Source: JAMBLL01 sp964460075 (GTDB taxonomy: Bacteria > Actinomycetota > Acidimicrobiia > Spongiisociales > UBA5794). Taken from it: a stretch of 64,000 bases of DNA. The translations under genes and the position numbers were made by a program. Location of the stretch: contig CAYWPC010000006.1 of NCBI GenBank assembly GCA_964460075.1, positions 1 through 64,000 of the forward strand. Direction: 5' to 3'. This document shows, piece by piece, positions 1-8,352 of this stretch. The notes under the pieces are model-generated. The model was not told the DNA's origin. It ran no database searches and saw only the letters and a list, made by a program, of their open reading frames with translations. Within the stretch, counting starts at the first letter, position 1. Each line of letters begins with the position of its first letter.

Positions 1-23
1 GGTTCGATTCCCCCCACCTCCAC
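1..23 (+). tRNA. 3' end of a tRNA or tmRNA gene (partial)
   Basis: The window opens inside a T arm: GGTTCGATTCC fits the T loop and T stem, followed by an acceptor-like 3' strand CACCTCC and A. The 5' part lies outside the window. The wording is common at the 3' end of ssrA (tmRNA) as well as of some tRNAs, and the two cannot be separated here. A strong terminator hairpin follows at 118-145, which suits a stable-RNA gene. Confidence 0.55.
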
Positions 24-117
24 TACGTGGTCCCTACAAAAGTAGGGGCTGTTGGTTACGAAAGCAGCAGGTTTCGACCTGGCACAGGTCGTGAATTTGG
101 TGTTGCAGGAACATGGG

Positions 118-145
118 AGCCCCGGCATTGCTATGCCGGGGCTTT
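118..145 (+). terminator. Intrinsic terminator after the stable RNA
   Basis: A perfect 10-bp stem, AGCCCCGGCA with TGCCGGGGCT, closes a 6-base loop and is followed by TTTC. It is the first terminator downstream of the partial RNA gene. The bases between (24-117) hold a smaller hairpin, CGACCTG with CAGGTCG, but no gene. Confidence 0.6.
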
Positions 146-248
146 CCGCAGGTCGTGACGGCGTCGAGCGGTGACGGGTGTCAACAGCAGCGTCGACGGG
201 GGCGCGTTAGGTGTGCTGCAGAGCGCAACGGTGGACAGTCGAGGGTCG

Positions 249-1400
249 TTACGTCACAGGAGGGGCGCCAGGTTGAGCGCCGAGTCGCGCGAGTGTGGCT
301 TTGCGGTATTTTCCCCTGCGGGTGCGTTTGCGGCGGGCATCGATTTTGGACGGGTCGGCTGTGTCGCGTCGCCAGGCTGCGACTTTGAGAAGGTTCGTTG
401 TGGCGCAGAAGAAACCGAACCACAGTGTCATTTTTGCAAGGCCGTAGATTCTGAAGTTTTCGCGGGTGGCACCTGCGCCGTGGCTGGCTTTGAGGATCCC
501 GAAGAAGTTCTCGACGCGGTTTCGGCGGGCGTACGACGTTCCCCATTGTCGCGTTCCCCATCGATGTTTCTGGTATCCGTAGCCGAGAACGTCAGGCGGC
601 ACGGTGATGGTGCATCTGCGGCACACAGGTTCAACAGCTTCTGTTGGTGCGGCGAATGCTTGGGTTTTGATGGGGGACAGCAGCATCGAGGGTGCAACGA
701 GGGGGCAGCGGATCTTGCCTGCCTGTGCGAGGCACATGGCACGCAGATACCCGTCGGTGTCGGCTTTAGTGTGCAGTTTGAATGCGTAGCGTTCACGTTG
801 CGTTACAGCGTCGTAGAAGTTTGTGCGTTTCTGGGATGCGGTGTTGCAGGCTGTGACGTGTCTGTCATATTCTGCGTCGGTTTTGAATGCGTCGCGACGA
901 CGACGGCGAGGTCCTGGTGCGGGCCGTTCCAGGTTACGGAGCTCGTTAGGTAGGGCGGGGGAGTACAGCCAGCCGGCAATGACGAGGGCCCCCTGATGGG
1001 TAGTGCGGACACCGACGTCTGTTCGTCTGTGGTCGAACACCAGTTGCGCTCCGAGACGGCGGACAGGGAAATGGAAGCTTGCAGCGGTACGAATCGAGTA
1101 GGCGCGGTCGACAACTATGTCGCTCAACGTTCGGCCTGTGCCGGTGATCGCCTCAAGCATCTTGACGGCTTCACGTTCCGGGTATGTGTAACCGTAGTTG
1201 AGGTCTGTGAAACTGATGGCCTCTGCGAGCCCTGGCGAGGTGAGGCTGTCTGTGCCGTCCTCTTCGATTTGGACAGTGGCTGACAGGGCGTAGCCGAAAT
1301 GCCCTTCTTTAAACCCTGTCCAGGTGCCGTCTTTGGTGTGTACCCAGTTTTGTGGAGTTGGGATACTGGAATCGGTGGTGTCTGGGATCCGTGAGGAGGG
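249..1400 (-). pseudogene. DDE-type transposase, 5'-truncated
   Basis: An open frame of 384 codons runs leftward from an in-frame stop at 1401-1403 to 249. The first ATG is only at 1160, but the sequence upstream of it is clearly protein-like (WVHTKDGTWTGFKEGHFGYA, then a tract leading into DRAYS), so the true N-terminus is missing. The C-terminal part carries RNRVENFFGILK and a hydrophobic stretch near GLAKMTLWFGFF, as in many DDE transposases whose last catalytic Glu lies in RxxVExxFG. The exact IS family is not recognised. The break falls a few bases from the start of an IS3-like gene on the other strand, so the original 5' end was probably lost in a rearrangement. No terminal inverted repeats were identified. 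Confidence 0.6.
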
Positions 1401-1406
1401 TCAGCC

Positions 1407-1655
1407 ATGCCGTACCGTTATCCACCCGAGTTCCGTCGCCGAGTCCTCGATTCGATCGCTTCGGGCAGGTCGGTGGCGTCGATCGCCGCGGACCTCGGGG
1501 TGAGTGATCAGACGATCTACACGTGGCGGAAACAGGAACTGATCGACACCGGTACACACCAGCCTCCGGAAACCCGGACCGGTTCTTGCTGTCGCTTTGG
1601 ATGTCGATCACACAGGTCGACTGTCGATACTTCACAGCCCGTGAAGAGGGGTTGA
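1407..1655 (+). pseudogene. IS3-family OrfA (helix-turn-helix), truncated
   Basis: The first 45 or so codons read as a typical IS3-type OrfA: a start followed by YPPEFRRRVLDSIASGRSV and SIAADLGVSDQTIYTWRKQ, the transposase_8 helix-turn-helix that binds element ends. After the ELIDTG segment the frame stops resembling the family, the usual leucine zipper is absent, and no OrfB catalytic domain follows. A GAGGAGGGT ribosome-binding site sits about 7 bases before the ATG. It is therefore an element remnant, facing away from the truncated transposase at 249-1400. The bases 1656-1808 show no intact gene. Confidence 0.65.
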
Positions 1656-1808
1656 ACGCGCCCTCGAGTCTCCCAACCGAGCCGGACGGATCATGGAGAC
1701 AGCGATGCTCGACGTGAGACGCGTTTCGTCATGTGCTCTGACGGCCTGCGTGATCGGTCTTTAGCTCTGTATAGGGAGTGCCGATACGTGCAGCACGAAG
1801 GGAGATGT

Positions 1809-3062
1809 GTGCAGAAGACCGCCGCTGCAATCGCGGCTCTCGTCCTGGCAGGATGTGCCGCAGCCACACCCTCGGAGACGACTGCGGTTCCGGTTGCAAC
1901 GAACAGCCCTCATACGGTTACGACCGAATCCACGAGCGATATGGCGATGGACGCAGTGACCGAGACGGAACCCGTCCGCTCGTCAGACCATGTGGAGTTC
2001 GGGTCGCCCGAATACGGTGAGGAATGTTCTGGTGGTCGAATCACCTTCGAGTACCCGCCGGTCGACCTCGACGCCATCGAGTACATCACACCGCTCGGTC
2101 TCATGACTGGATCCCACGTCACCCCTGTCGATCACCAGTACTACCAGAACTTCAAGGATCCCGATCGTGTCATCGACGTCTACAGTCCCGCAGCGGGAAC
2201 GATCCTCGATATTCAGCACATGACAGAGGTGCTCGCCGATGGCGGCGGACAGGAGATCAGTGACTACCGGCTCGTCATCGAGCACACCTGCTCGATAACG
2301 TCGACCTTCATCCACGTCGGAGAGCTCGCTCCCCGCATCGCTGCGGTGGCACCACCGCCAGGTGAGTCTGTCCGTGTCAACGTGGCTGTCGAGGCTGGCG
2401 AGGTCATCGGTTCGTACACGAAGAACGTCGACTACTACGTGGTCGACCTCGATGTAACGCTCGAAGGTCTCCTCGTCCCCAAAACATACGAGCGTGAGCC
2501 GTGGAAGATTCACACACCTGACCCGTTCGACTATTTCACTGAGGACATCCGTCAGACGATGATCGCCAAGAGCCTGCGTTCCGTCGAACCATATGGGGGA
2601 AAGTTCGACCATGACGTAGCAGGCACCCTCGCAGGCAACTGGTTCGAAGAGGGTACGAACGGGTACAAGGGAGCCGATCCAAACCGGTACTGGGCTGGTC
2701 ACCTGTCCGCCTCCTATGACCTCTTCGACCCGTCCCACGTCATCATCTCCATCGGGACGTTCAACGGTGTCGCTCTCCAGGCAGGCGTCGTCGGCAACTC
2801 GCCAGACCCCAAAGACGTCACCGTGGGAACCGGGCTTGTCATGTACGAGCTCGTGCCGTTCGAGTATTGGGTCGAAGGAGAGCGCTGGGACCGCATCAGT
2901 CTTGCGAAAGGCATCGAGGCGCGCAACGACGACAGCTACACATACGGTGTCGTGCTATTTCAACTTATCGACGACATGACGCTCAGGGTCGAGGCGATAC
3001 CAGGAGCAAACGCTGGCGATGTCGAAGGGTTCAGCGCAGCGGCGCTTGTCTATGAGCGGTAG
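1809..3062 (+). CDS. Lipoprotein with degenerate M23/LytM-like domain
   Basis: The GTG at 1809 is chosen because AAGGGAG lies 5 bases before it and the product then begins with a short signal peptide ending in the lipobox LAGC; an upstream ATG at 1731 would put 26 odd residues ahead of the signal. A Thr/Ser-rich linker follows, then a domain recalling lysostaphin-like M23 proteins (HVTPVDHQYY, VYSPAAGTI, FIHVGEL). The His pair expected near the end of an M23 domain is replaced by VVDLDV, so peptidase activity is doubtful. The last third, about 150 residues, is unrecognised. Probably a surface-anchored envelope protein of about 417 residues. It stands alone, with no co-directional partner. Confidence 0.65.
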   Translation: MQKTAAAIAALVLAGCAAATPSETTAVPVATNSPHTVTTESTSDMAMDAVTETEPVRSSDHVEFGSPEYGEECSGGRITFEYPPVDLDAIEYITPLGLMTGSHVTPVDHQYYQNFKDPDRVIDVYSPAAGTILDIQHMTEVLADGGGQEISDYRLVIEHTCSITSTFIHVGELAPRIAAVAPPPGESVRVNVAVEAGEVIGSYTKNVDYYVVDLDVTLEGLLVPKTYEREPWKIHTPDPFDYFTEDIRQTMIAKSLRSVEPYGGKFDHDVAGTLAGNWFEEGTNGYKGADPNRYWAGHLSASYDLFDPSHVIISIGTFNGVALQAGVVGNSPDPKDVTVGTGLVMYELVPFEYWVEGERWDRISLAKGIEARNDDSYTYGVVLFQLIDDMTLRVEAIPGANAGDVEGFSAAALVYER

Positions 3063-3186
3063 TCGCACACGGTTACACACAACCATGCAACGGTCACGGT
3101 GAGGTCTTGCGATTTAGCCACCGGGTCACGGCACGAGGTCCCGGGAGCGGGGCCGGTTGGAGCAGACACGCGCCAACGCCGCCACG

Positions 3187-3435
3187 TCAACCGACGTCGG
3201 GAGCTTCGCGAGACTCGTCCTGATCACCTCGCGCCGCTTCGGACTCCTGTTCTTGGATCATGTGCTCGATGCTCGGTTCGTAGATTTCAGCGAGCCCCAT
3301 GGGAATACCACTCCCGCTCGGCCGCGGATTGTGCTTGTTGAACACCCAACCCCTGTTTGCAGCCCAGCGTGAGTTTGCAACGAAGACGAGCACGAGGGCA
3401 ATTGCCACGACAGCGATCACGATGAATCCAAGCAC
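3187..3435 (-). CDS. Small membrane-anchored protein of unknown function
   Basis: About 82 residues: a single N-terminal transmembrane segment (VLGFIVIAVVAIALVLVF) and then a conserved-looking cytosolic tail with NRGWVFNKHNPRPSG and IYEPSIEHMIQEQE. The tail resembles short proteins common in actinobacteria that have no assigned role. I place the start at the GTG at 3435, immediately before the membrane segment; the open frame extends to 3672 but its extra N-terminal residues are Arg/Pro/Gly-rich and not convincing. There is no clear Shine-Dalgarno site, so the start is uncertain. Confidence 0.55.
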   Translation of the reverse strand: MLGFIVIAVVAIALVLVFVANSRWAANRGWVFNKHNPRPSGSGIPMGLAEIYEPSIEHMIQEQESEAARGDQDESREAPDVG

Positions 3436-3601
3436 ACGTTGAGGATACCAATGGATCGGCCGATCGCTCGATGGGCCACCAACAGCGTGACCATGTCTGA
3501 TCCTTCGGAGGCGGCACGCCGACAGTCCTTGGGTGGATCGATGCCCTGGCGTCCCTGGTCGGCCAATAGCAACATCATGTGAGATCGCTGCGGCTACGCC
3601 C

Positions 3602-4333
3602 CTATGTCTCTTGCGTGCCCGCAGTGGGCAGACGCCAGTAGGCGTTGAGGGAGATGCGGGTGACATCAACACCCTTCTCGGATGTCAACACGTCTCGAAT
3701 ACCCCTGATCGCCTCACGCTCACCTGCAACCCACCAGTGGGCGTCATCGGGTACGGCGATGGATCGTACGAGGTTGACGGTCTGATACCCCGCGGTTGTG
3801 ACATCCGTGCCGCGGTGGAGCCATATCGGGTCTGAGGACGTGGTGTCGCTCAGTTGCCGCTCGTCATCTTCGTCAACGACCTCGATAACGATCGTGGTTC
3901 GTGTCGTCTCAGGTATCGCTTCGAGGACCATGCCAATTGCAGGCATAGCGGTGTCATCTCCAACGAGCACCAGATGATCGAGGGGGTCGGGAATGTCGAA
4001 CCCACCGCACGTAGCCCCCGCCCATATGGTGTCACCAGCCACAGCAGTTTGCGCCCAATCGGTTGCCTTGCCCTTGCCGTGAAGCACGAAGTCGATGGTC
4101 ATAGAGTCGCACGCAGGGTCCAGATACCGAGGCGTGTATATGCGCTCTGGTGGGTTGAAATCTCCTGGCTTTGGTGGCCAGCTGGGTCCAGGCAGATCGA
4201 AGTACAGGGAAAGATACGATGCCGGCTTGATGCTATCGACCAGCGTCATGCCGGTGAACGTGATCCGCCGTGCGCGCAGGGATAAGTCCTGCGTGAAGGT
4301 GACCGTGATGGGTACGGGGCGTGGTTTCGCCAT
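3602..4333 (-). CDS. Siderophore-interacting protein (FAD-binding ferric reductase family)
   Basis: A 243-residue protein of the ViuB/SIP family, which reduce Fe(III)-siderophores in the cytosol with NAD(P)H or ferredoxin and FAD. The N-terminal half holds the FAD-binding barrel (YLSLYFDLPGP, then RIYTPRY in the position of the flavin-binding RxYTxR motif). GDTIWAGATCGGFD, the LVLVGDDTAMPAI segment and WWVAGE are hallmarks of the C-terminal half. Length is normal for the short SIP form. No siderophore biosynthesis or uptake gene is adjacent. The Nudix gene lies upstream on the same strand, 40 bases away. Confidence 0.88.
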   Translation of the reverse strand: MAKPRPVPITVTFTQDLSLRARRITFTGMTLVDSIKPASYLSLYFDLPGPSWPPKPGDFNPPERIYTPRYLDPACDSMTIDFVLHGKGKATDWAQTAVAGDTIWAGATCGGFDIPDPLDHLVLVGDDTAMPAIGMVLEAIPETTRTTIVIEVVDEDDERQLSDTTSSDPIWLHRGTDVTTAGYQTVNLVRSIAVPDDAHWWVAGEREAIRGIRDVLTSEKGVDVTRISLNAYWRLPTAGTQET

Positions 4334-4373
4334 GGCGCCATTGTTGCATTGCCCGGCGACGCTCTAGACGGTG

Positions 4374-4793
4374 TCAGCCGGTCAGCATTGCAAGGCCTGC
4401 GCGGACGAGATCGATAGTGTCGTGCGCCCCGATGTCGGTGAGCGGAATCCACGCTGCGGCGACCGTTGAACCGTCCACCTCACGAACGACGGGATCTCCC
4501 TCCAGAGGCACTTCGTACAGGAGTCTGACTGCGTGGAGTTCCGAGCGGCCGTCATAGGCGTTGAGCAGTCGAGAGTCGATGCCGAGGAACGAGGCACTCT
4601 CAACTTCGAGGCTCGTTTCCTCGAGTACCTCCCGTCGGAGCGTCTGCTCTGGATGCTCTCCCCATTCCACGCCGCCACCTGGAAGCGTCCATCGACCTTC
4701 ACCCGGATAGCCGGGAGCGATTAAGCACAGCAAAACATCCCCACCGGCAACAGCTACGGCGTATGCGGCCAGTCTGGTGCGTTGGGGTGCCAT
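4374..4793 (-). CDS. Nudix hydrolase
   Basis: A 139-residue single-domain Nudix protein. The Nudix box is visible at about residues 38-60, GGGVEWGEHPEQTLRREVLE followed by ETSL, matching GX5EX7REUXEEXGU except that the last glycine is serine. It should hydrolyse a nucleoside diphosphate linked to another group using Mg2+; the substrate cannot be read from sequence. It precedes the siderophore-interacting protein gene on the same strand and may be co-transcribed with it. The 120 bases upstream to alanine dehydrogenase hold no gene. Confidence 0.88.
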   Translation of the reverse strand: MAPQRTRLAAYAVAVAGGDVLLCLIAPGYPGEGRWTLPGGGVEWGEHPEQTLRREVLEETSLEVESASFLGIDSRLLNAYDGRSELHAVRLLYEVPLEGDPVVREVDGSTVAAAWIPLTDIGAHDTIDLVRAGLAMLTG

Positions 4794-4913
4794 CGTGGGG
4801 AATGTAGCGCAGCGGATATCGATGCCACGTTCCGAATCGTGCAGGGAGTGACACGGCTGCCGGGCGCGGACGCCAATGGTGTCACGCTCGCCACGACCTG
4901 AGGCTCGCCCGGA

Positions 4914-6029
4914 TCAGGAGATACCGAGGGCTTGGCGTGGATCGACCGCCGTCGTGTCAAGACCGTGAGCTACCGCGGTGTTCGTCATCTCGCCGTTCGC
5001 CACGTTGATACCACCAGCGAGCTCTGGACGTTGGTCCAGGGCGCTGCCGATTCCACCGCCCAAGGCATGCACATACGGGAGCGTTGCGTTTGACAGTGCA
5101 CGCGAGGACGTATGCGGCACCGAACCAGGGATGTTGCCGACGGCATAGTGCACGATGCCGTCCACGACGTAGGTCGGTTCTTGATGCGTTGTCTCACGGC
5201 TCGTCTCGAAACATCCTCCCTGATCAATCGAAATGTCGACCATCACGGCACCTTCACGCATGTTGGAGAGCATCCCTCTGTCGACGACGACAGGGGAGCG
5301 GTCACCGGCCACGAGCACGGCACCGACGACGAGGTCAGCCTTTGCTGTCCACTCGCGCACAGATCCTCGAGTCGAGTAATCCGTGACAACCCGTGATCCC
5401 CAGCGATCCTGGACACGCGCGAGCGCCGAGAGATTCACGTCGAGCACGGTGACTTGGGCACCCAAGCCGACTGCGACATCGGTTGCGTCCAGTCCTGCTG
5501 CACCGGCGCCGATCACGACAACCTGCCCTTGCGGTACTCCGGCGTGACCGCCGAGGAGTGTTCCCATTCCGCCGTTGGGCGCCATGAGGTAGAAGGCGCC
5601 AACCTGGGAGGAGAGCCTGCCGGCGATGTGGCTCATGGGAGCGAGCAACGGCAGTGTGCCGTCCTTGACCACTGTCTCGTATGCAATGCATGTCGCACCA
5701 GACGCGAGCAGACCTTCTGCGACCTGGGGATAGGCTGCCAGATGGAGGTATGTGAAGAGGATGTGGTTCGGGCGAAGCATCGCAATCTCTGATGCTTGCG
5801 GTTCCTTGACGTGCACAATCAGCTCAGAGGCATCGAAGACTTCCTCGGCAGAGGCGACGACGGCTGCTCCCGACTCGACGAATGCAGCATCCGGAGCGCC
5901 AGCACCGCCGCCTGCACCAGCTTCCACGAAAACGGCGTGACCCCGATGCACCAGGTCCGCTACCGCCCCAGGCAATACGGCGACTCGTCGTTCGTCCGGT
6001 TTGATTTCCTTGACCACGCCGATATTCAT
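4914..6029 (-). CDS. ald: Alanine dehydrogenase
   Basis: A 371-residue NAD-dependent L-alanine dehydrogenase, interconverting alanine and pyruvate plus ammonia. Family residues are in canonical places: Arg15 (ERRVAV), Lys75 (VHVKEP) and His96 (YLHLAAY), with the NAD-binding glycine motif GAGAAGLDA near residue 174. Length and start (MNIGVVKE) are standard. Its ATG overlaps the stop of the MocR gene by 4 bases, so the two form an operon divergent from the pyrimidine-catabolism genes. The likely task is to regenerate pyruvate from the alanine produced by the beta-alanine aminotransferase, releasing ammonia; this is inferred from context. Confidence 0.95.
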   Translation of the reverse strand: MNIGVVKEIKPDERRVAVLPGAVADLVHRGHAVFVEAGAGGGAGAPDAAFVESGAAVVASAEEVFDASELIVHVKEPQASEIAMLRPNHILFTYLHLAAYPQVAEGLLASGATCIAYETVVKDGTLPLLAPMSHIAGRLSSQVGAFYLMAPNGGMGTLLGGHAGVPQGQVVVIGAGAAGLDATDVAVGLGAQVTVLDVNLSALARVQDRWGSRVVTDYSTRGSVREWTAKADLVVGAVLVAGDRSPVVVDRGMLSNMREGAVMVDISIDQGGCFETSRETTHQEPTYVVDGIVHYAVGNIPGSVPHTSSRALSNATLPYVHALGGGIGSALDQRPELAGGINVANGEMTNTAVAHGLDTTAVDPRQALGIS

Positions 6030-7390
6030 CTTCGTCCTCCGTTCTGATTCGACGATTCGCCGAGGTTTCCATGAGAAGCTTCGGCGAGCCTTGTGGTGAT
6101 CTCTTCGATGTTGGTGTCCAAGGCACCTGTTGTTATGCGAATGAAATGTCTGTCATCAGGTGCGAGGCGAAACGGCCTTCCGCGCGCGACGCCGATGCCG
6201 TGTGCGGCGAGCATCGGTACGGCCGTTGCCTCGTCGTGCACGGGCATCCAGATGTTGAGTCCGTGTGCGCCTCCGACACTCACCCCCTGTGAGGCCAATC
6301 GGTCGACAACTGCGCGACGTCGCTGCGCGTACATGCGGGATGCGGCCGCGATCGATGCCTCGACATCGCTCGATGCCAGCATCGATGCGAGCAGGCCCTG
6401 AAGTAGGCGACTCGTCCATGATGGACCCAGCATCCGGCGTCGATCGACGGTCGTGATGGGGTCCGACACGCCTCCGACGGCTGCGATTCGGAAGTCGGGT
6501 CCGTGTGACTTTGAAAAACTTCGAACGTGGACGACCTGCTCGGGCAGAACCTCACCGAGACTGAAAAGTTGGGTGCCAGAAACCGGACCTGAGTGGTCAT
6601 CCTCGATGATGAGCACAGGTTGACCGCTAAGGACCGAAGCGATCTGATCCCGGCGATCGGCCGACATCGAGACTCCCGTCGGGTTGTGTGCGCGTGGTTG
6701 GATGATGAGCACGGTCATTCCCCTGCCCAGTGCTCCGCGAACGGCTTGAGGATCGAGGCCCGACTCGTCGAGGGGGAGTGGAAGTGACTCTGCACCGGCG
6801 AGATCCAGCATGTCGAACAGTGGAGGGAACCCCGGGTCCGAGATACCAACCTTGTCACCCACGGTGACGGTTGCTTGGATCAGTCTGTCGAGTGCATCCA
6901 TGGCACCGTTGAGGATCGTCAGACGCTGAGGGGCGAATGGCCACGTCGACCGAACAATGTTTTCAAGCTCGTCGAGCACTGGCCGTTCGAGATATGACGC
7001 TACAACCGGCGACTGGTCGAGTTCTCGCATGATGTTCAGCGGATTCGGCAGGAGGCGTGCGTCGGGGACTCCGCTACAGAGATCGATCTTGATGGCATCG
7101 CCCGTTGTGGGAACTTGCCAGTAGCGGATGGTTGGACCTGGCGAAGTGTCCCTGACGAACGAGCCTCTTCGGCCTTCGGTGTCGATGATGCGGTGCCGTC
7201 TCAGAATCTGCCAAGCATCACCGACCGTAGTCGGCGAAACGTCGAGCGCTACCGCCAGTTCGCGTACAGTTGGAAGACGGATACCCGCAGGTAATGCGTC
7301 GGTCGTGACGAGCATGCCGATGCCGCGAGCGATGCCGTCGGCCGAGAGGTCGGTGATGGCCTCTGCGATGGTGTTGGTTGAAGTAGGCAT
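6026..7390 (-). CDS. MocR-type transcription regulator (GntR HTH plus aminotransferase-like domain)
   Basis: A 454-residue MocR/PdxR-type protein. Residues 1-75 are a GntR winged helix (LPTVRELAVALDVSPTTVGD); the rest is a fold-type I PLP aminotransferase domain with HNPTG and the PLP lysine in SFSKSHGPDFR. Such proteins normally act as regulators that sense an amine or amino acid through PLP. The start at 7390 (MPTSTNT) gives an HTH of normal length; the longer open frame to 7618 runs into the divergent gene. It leads alanine dehydrogenase in an operon and faces the beta-ureidopropionase gene across 115 bases. It probably controls the pyrimidine locus, perhaps through beta-alanine. Confidence 0.88.
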   Translation of the reverse strand: MPTSTNTIAEAITDLSADGIARGIGMLVTTDALPAGIRLPTVRELAVALDVSPTTVGDAWQILRRHRIIDTEGRRGSFVRDTSPGPTIRYWQVPTTGDAIKIDLCSGVPDARLLPNPLNIMRELDQSPVVASYLERPVLDELENIVRSTWPFAPQRLTILNGAMDALDRLIQATVTVGDKVGISDPGFPPLFDMLDLAGAESLPLPLDESGLDPQAVRGALGRGMTVLIIQPRAHNPTGVSMSADRRDQIASVLSGQPVLIIEDDHSGPVSGTQLFSLGEVLPEQVVHVRSFSKSHGPDFRIAAVGGVSDPITTVDRRRMLGPSWTSRLLQGLLASMLASSDVEASIAAASRMYAQRRRAVVDRLASQGVSVGGAHGLNIWMPVHDEATAVPMLAAHGIGVARGRPFRLAPDDRHFIRITTGALDTNIEEITTRLAEASHGNLGESSNQNGGRR

Positions 7391-7440
7391 ATTTGTCTGG
7401 TACGAACCACGCTTTGTGCAAGTCGATGCGCAATACTCTA

Positions 7441-7452
7441 GTGTGTACACAC
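7441..7452. promoter_or_regulatory. Candidate GntR/MocR operator palindrome
   Basis: GTGTGTACACAC is a perfect 12-bp palindrome about 50 bases upstream of the MocR start and 54 bases upstream of beta-ureidopropionase. It fits the GT-N-TA-N-AC pattern typical of GntR-family sites. Position in the only shared intergenic space makes it the best candidate for the regulator's operator. Binding is inferred. Confidence 0.4.
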
Positions 7453-7505
7453 CGTGGAAGCATGATCCGGCACTCCCGGTCGAGCCAACGTGAAGGAGCC
7501 TTCGA

Positions 7506-8348
7506 ATGAGCAGAGTGGTTAGAGCGGCGATCCTCCAGACGGAGTGGACCGGAGACAAAGAGTCGATGATCGAGCTGCACGAGAAGTACGCACGGCAAGC
7601 AGCGGCAGATGGCGCCAAGGTGATCTGCTTCCAGGAGCTGTTCTACGGACCTTATTTTTGCCAGGTCCAGGACATCGAGTACTACGGATACGCCGAGGAG
7701 ATCCCGGACGGGCCGACGACGAAGCGTTTCCAGGCGCTCGCCAAGGAACTCAACATGGTGATGGTACTTCCCATGTACGAGCGTGAGATGGCCGGGTTCC
7801 TGTACAACACGGCCGCCGTGATTGATGCAGATGGAACGTACCTCGGGAAGTATCGCAAGCATCACATCCCCCATGTGGGCGGCTTCTGGGAGAAGTTCTA
7901 TTTCAGGCCGGGAAACCAGGGATACCCCATTTTCGATACTGCAGTAGGCAAGGTCGGCGTGTACATCTGTTACGACAGGCATTTTCCCGAGGGATGGCGA
8001 GCCCTTGGATTGGCAGGGGCCGAGATCGTATTTAACCCTTCAGCGACAAGCCGTGGACTGTCCGCATACCTGTGGCAGCTCGAGCAACCCGCCTCGGCCG
8101 TTGCCAACATGTATTTCGTAGGTGCAATCAACCGCGTCGGTGTTGAAGATCTCGGAGATAACGACTTCTACGGCACGTCCTATTTCGCGAACCCACGTGG
8201 TCAATTCGTCGGCGATCCTGCATCGGACCAAGGTGCTGAGCTCGTCGTTCGTGATCTCGATTTCGACCTGATCGAGGAGGTCCGCAACCAGTGGGCGTTC
8301 TACCGAGACCGCAGGCCAGAAACATACGAATCACTGACCGAGGGATAA
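7506..8348 (+). CDS. Beta-ureidopropionase (N-carbamoyl-beta-alanine amidohydrolase)
   Basis: A 280-residue nitrilase-superfamily enzyme. The catalytic triad is visible: Glu44 (CFQELFYGPYF), Lys118 (GKYRKHHIPH) and Cys155 (YICYDRHFPE). The YRKHHIP and FYFRPGNQGY segments are characteristic of N-carbamoyl-beta-alanine and N-carbamoylputrescine amidases; the neighbouring dihydropyrimidinase and dihydropyrimidine dehydrogenase decide for the former. It releases beta-alanine (or 3-aminoisobutyrate), CO2 and ammonia in the cytosol, step three of reductive pyrimidine breakdown. GAAGGAG precedes the ATG. It is the first gene of the rightward catabolic operon. Confidence 0.9.
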   Translation: MSRVVRAAILQTEWTGDKESMIELHEKYARQAAADGAKVICFQELFYGPYFCQVQDIEYYGYAEEIPDGPTTKRFQALAKELNMVMVLPMYEREMAGFLYNTAAVIDADGTYLGKYRKHHIPHVGGFWEKFYFRPGNQGYPIFDTAVGKVGVYICYDRHFPEGWRALGLAGAEIVFNPSATSRGLSAYLWQLEQPASAVANMYFVGAINRVGVEDLGDNDFYGTSYFANPRGQFVGDPASDQGAELVVRDLDFDLIEEVRNQWAFYRDRRPETYESLTEG

Positions 8349-8352
8349 CACG

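Noticed and set aside
7218..7982. Open frame of 254 codons on the reverse strand, spanning the promoter region
   Set aside because: It crosses both the MocR start and beta-ureidopropionase, which are clear genes.
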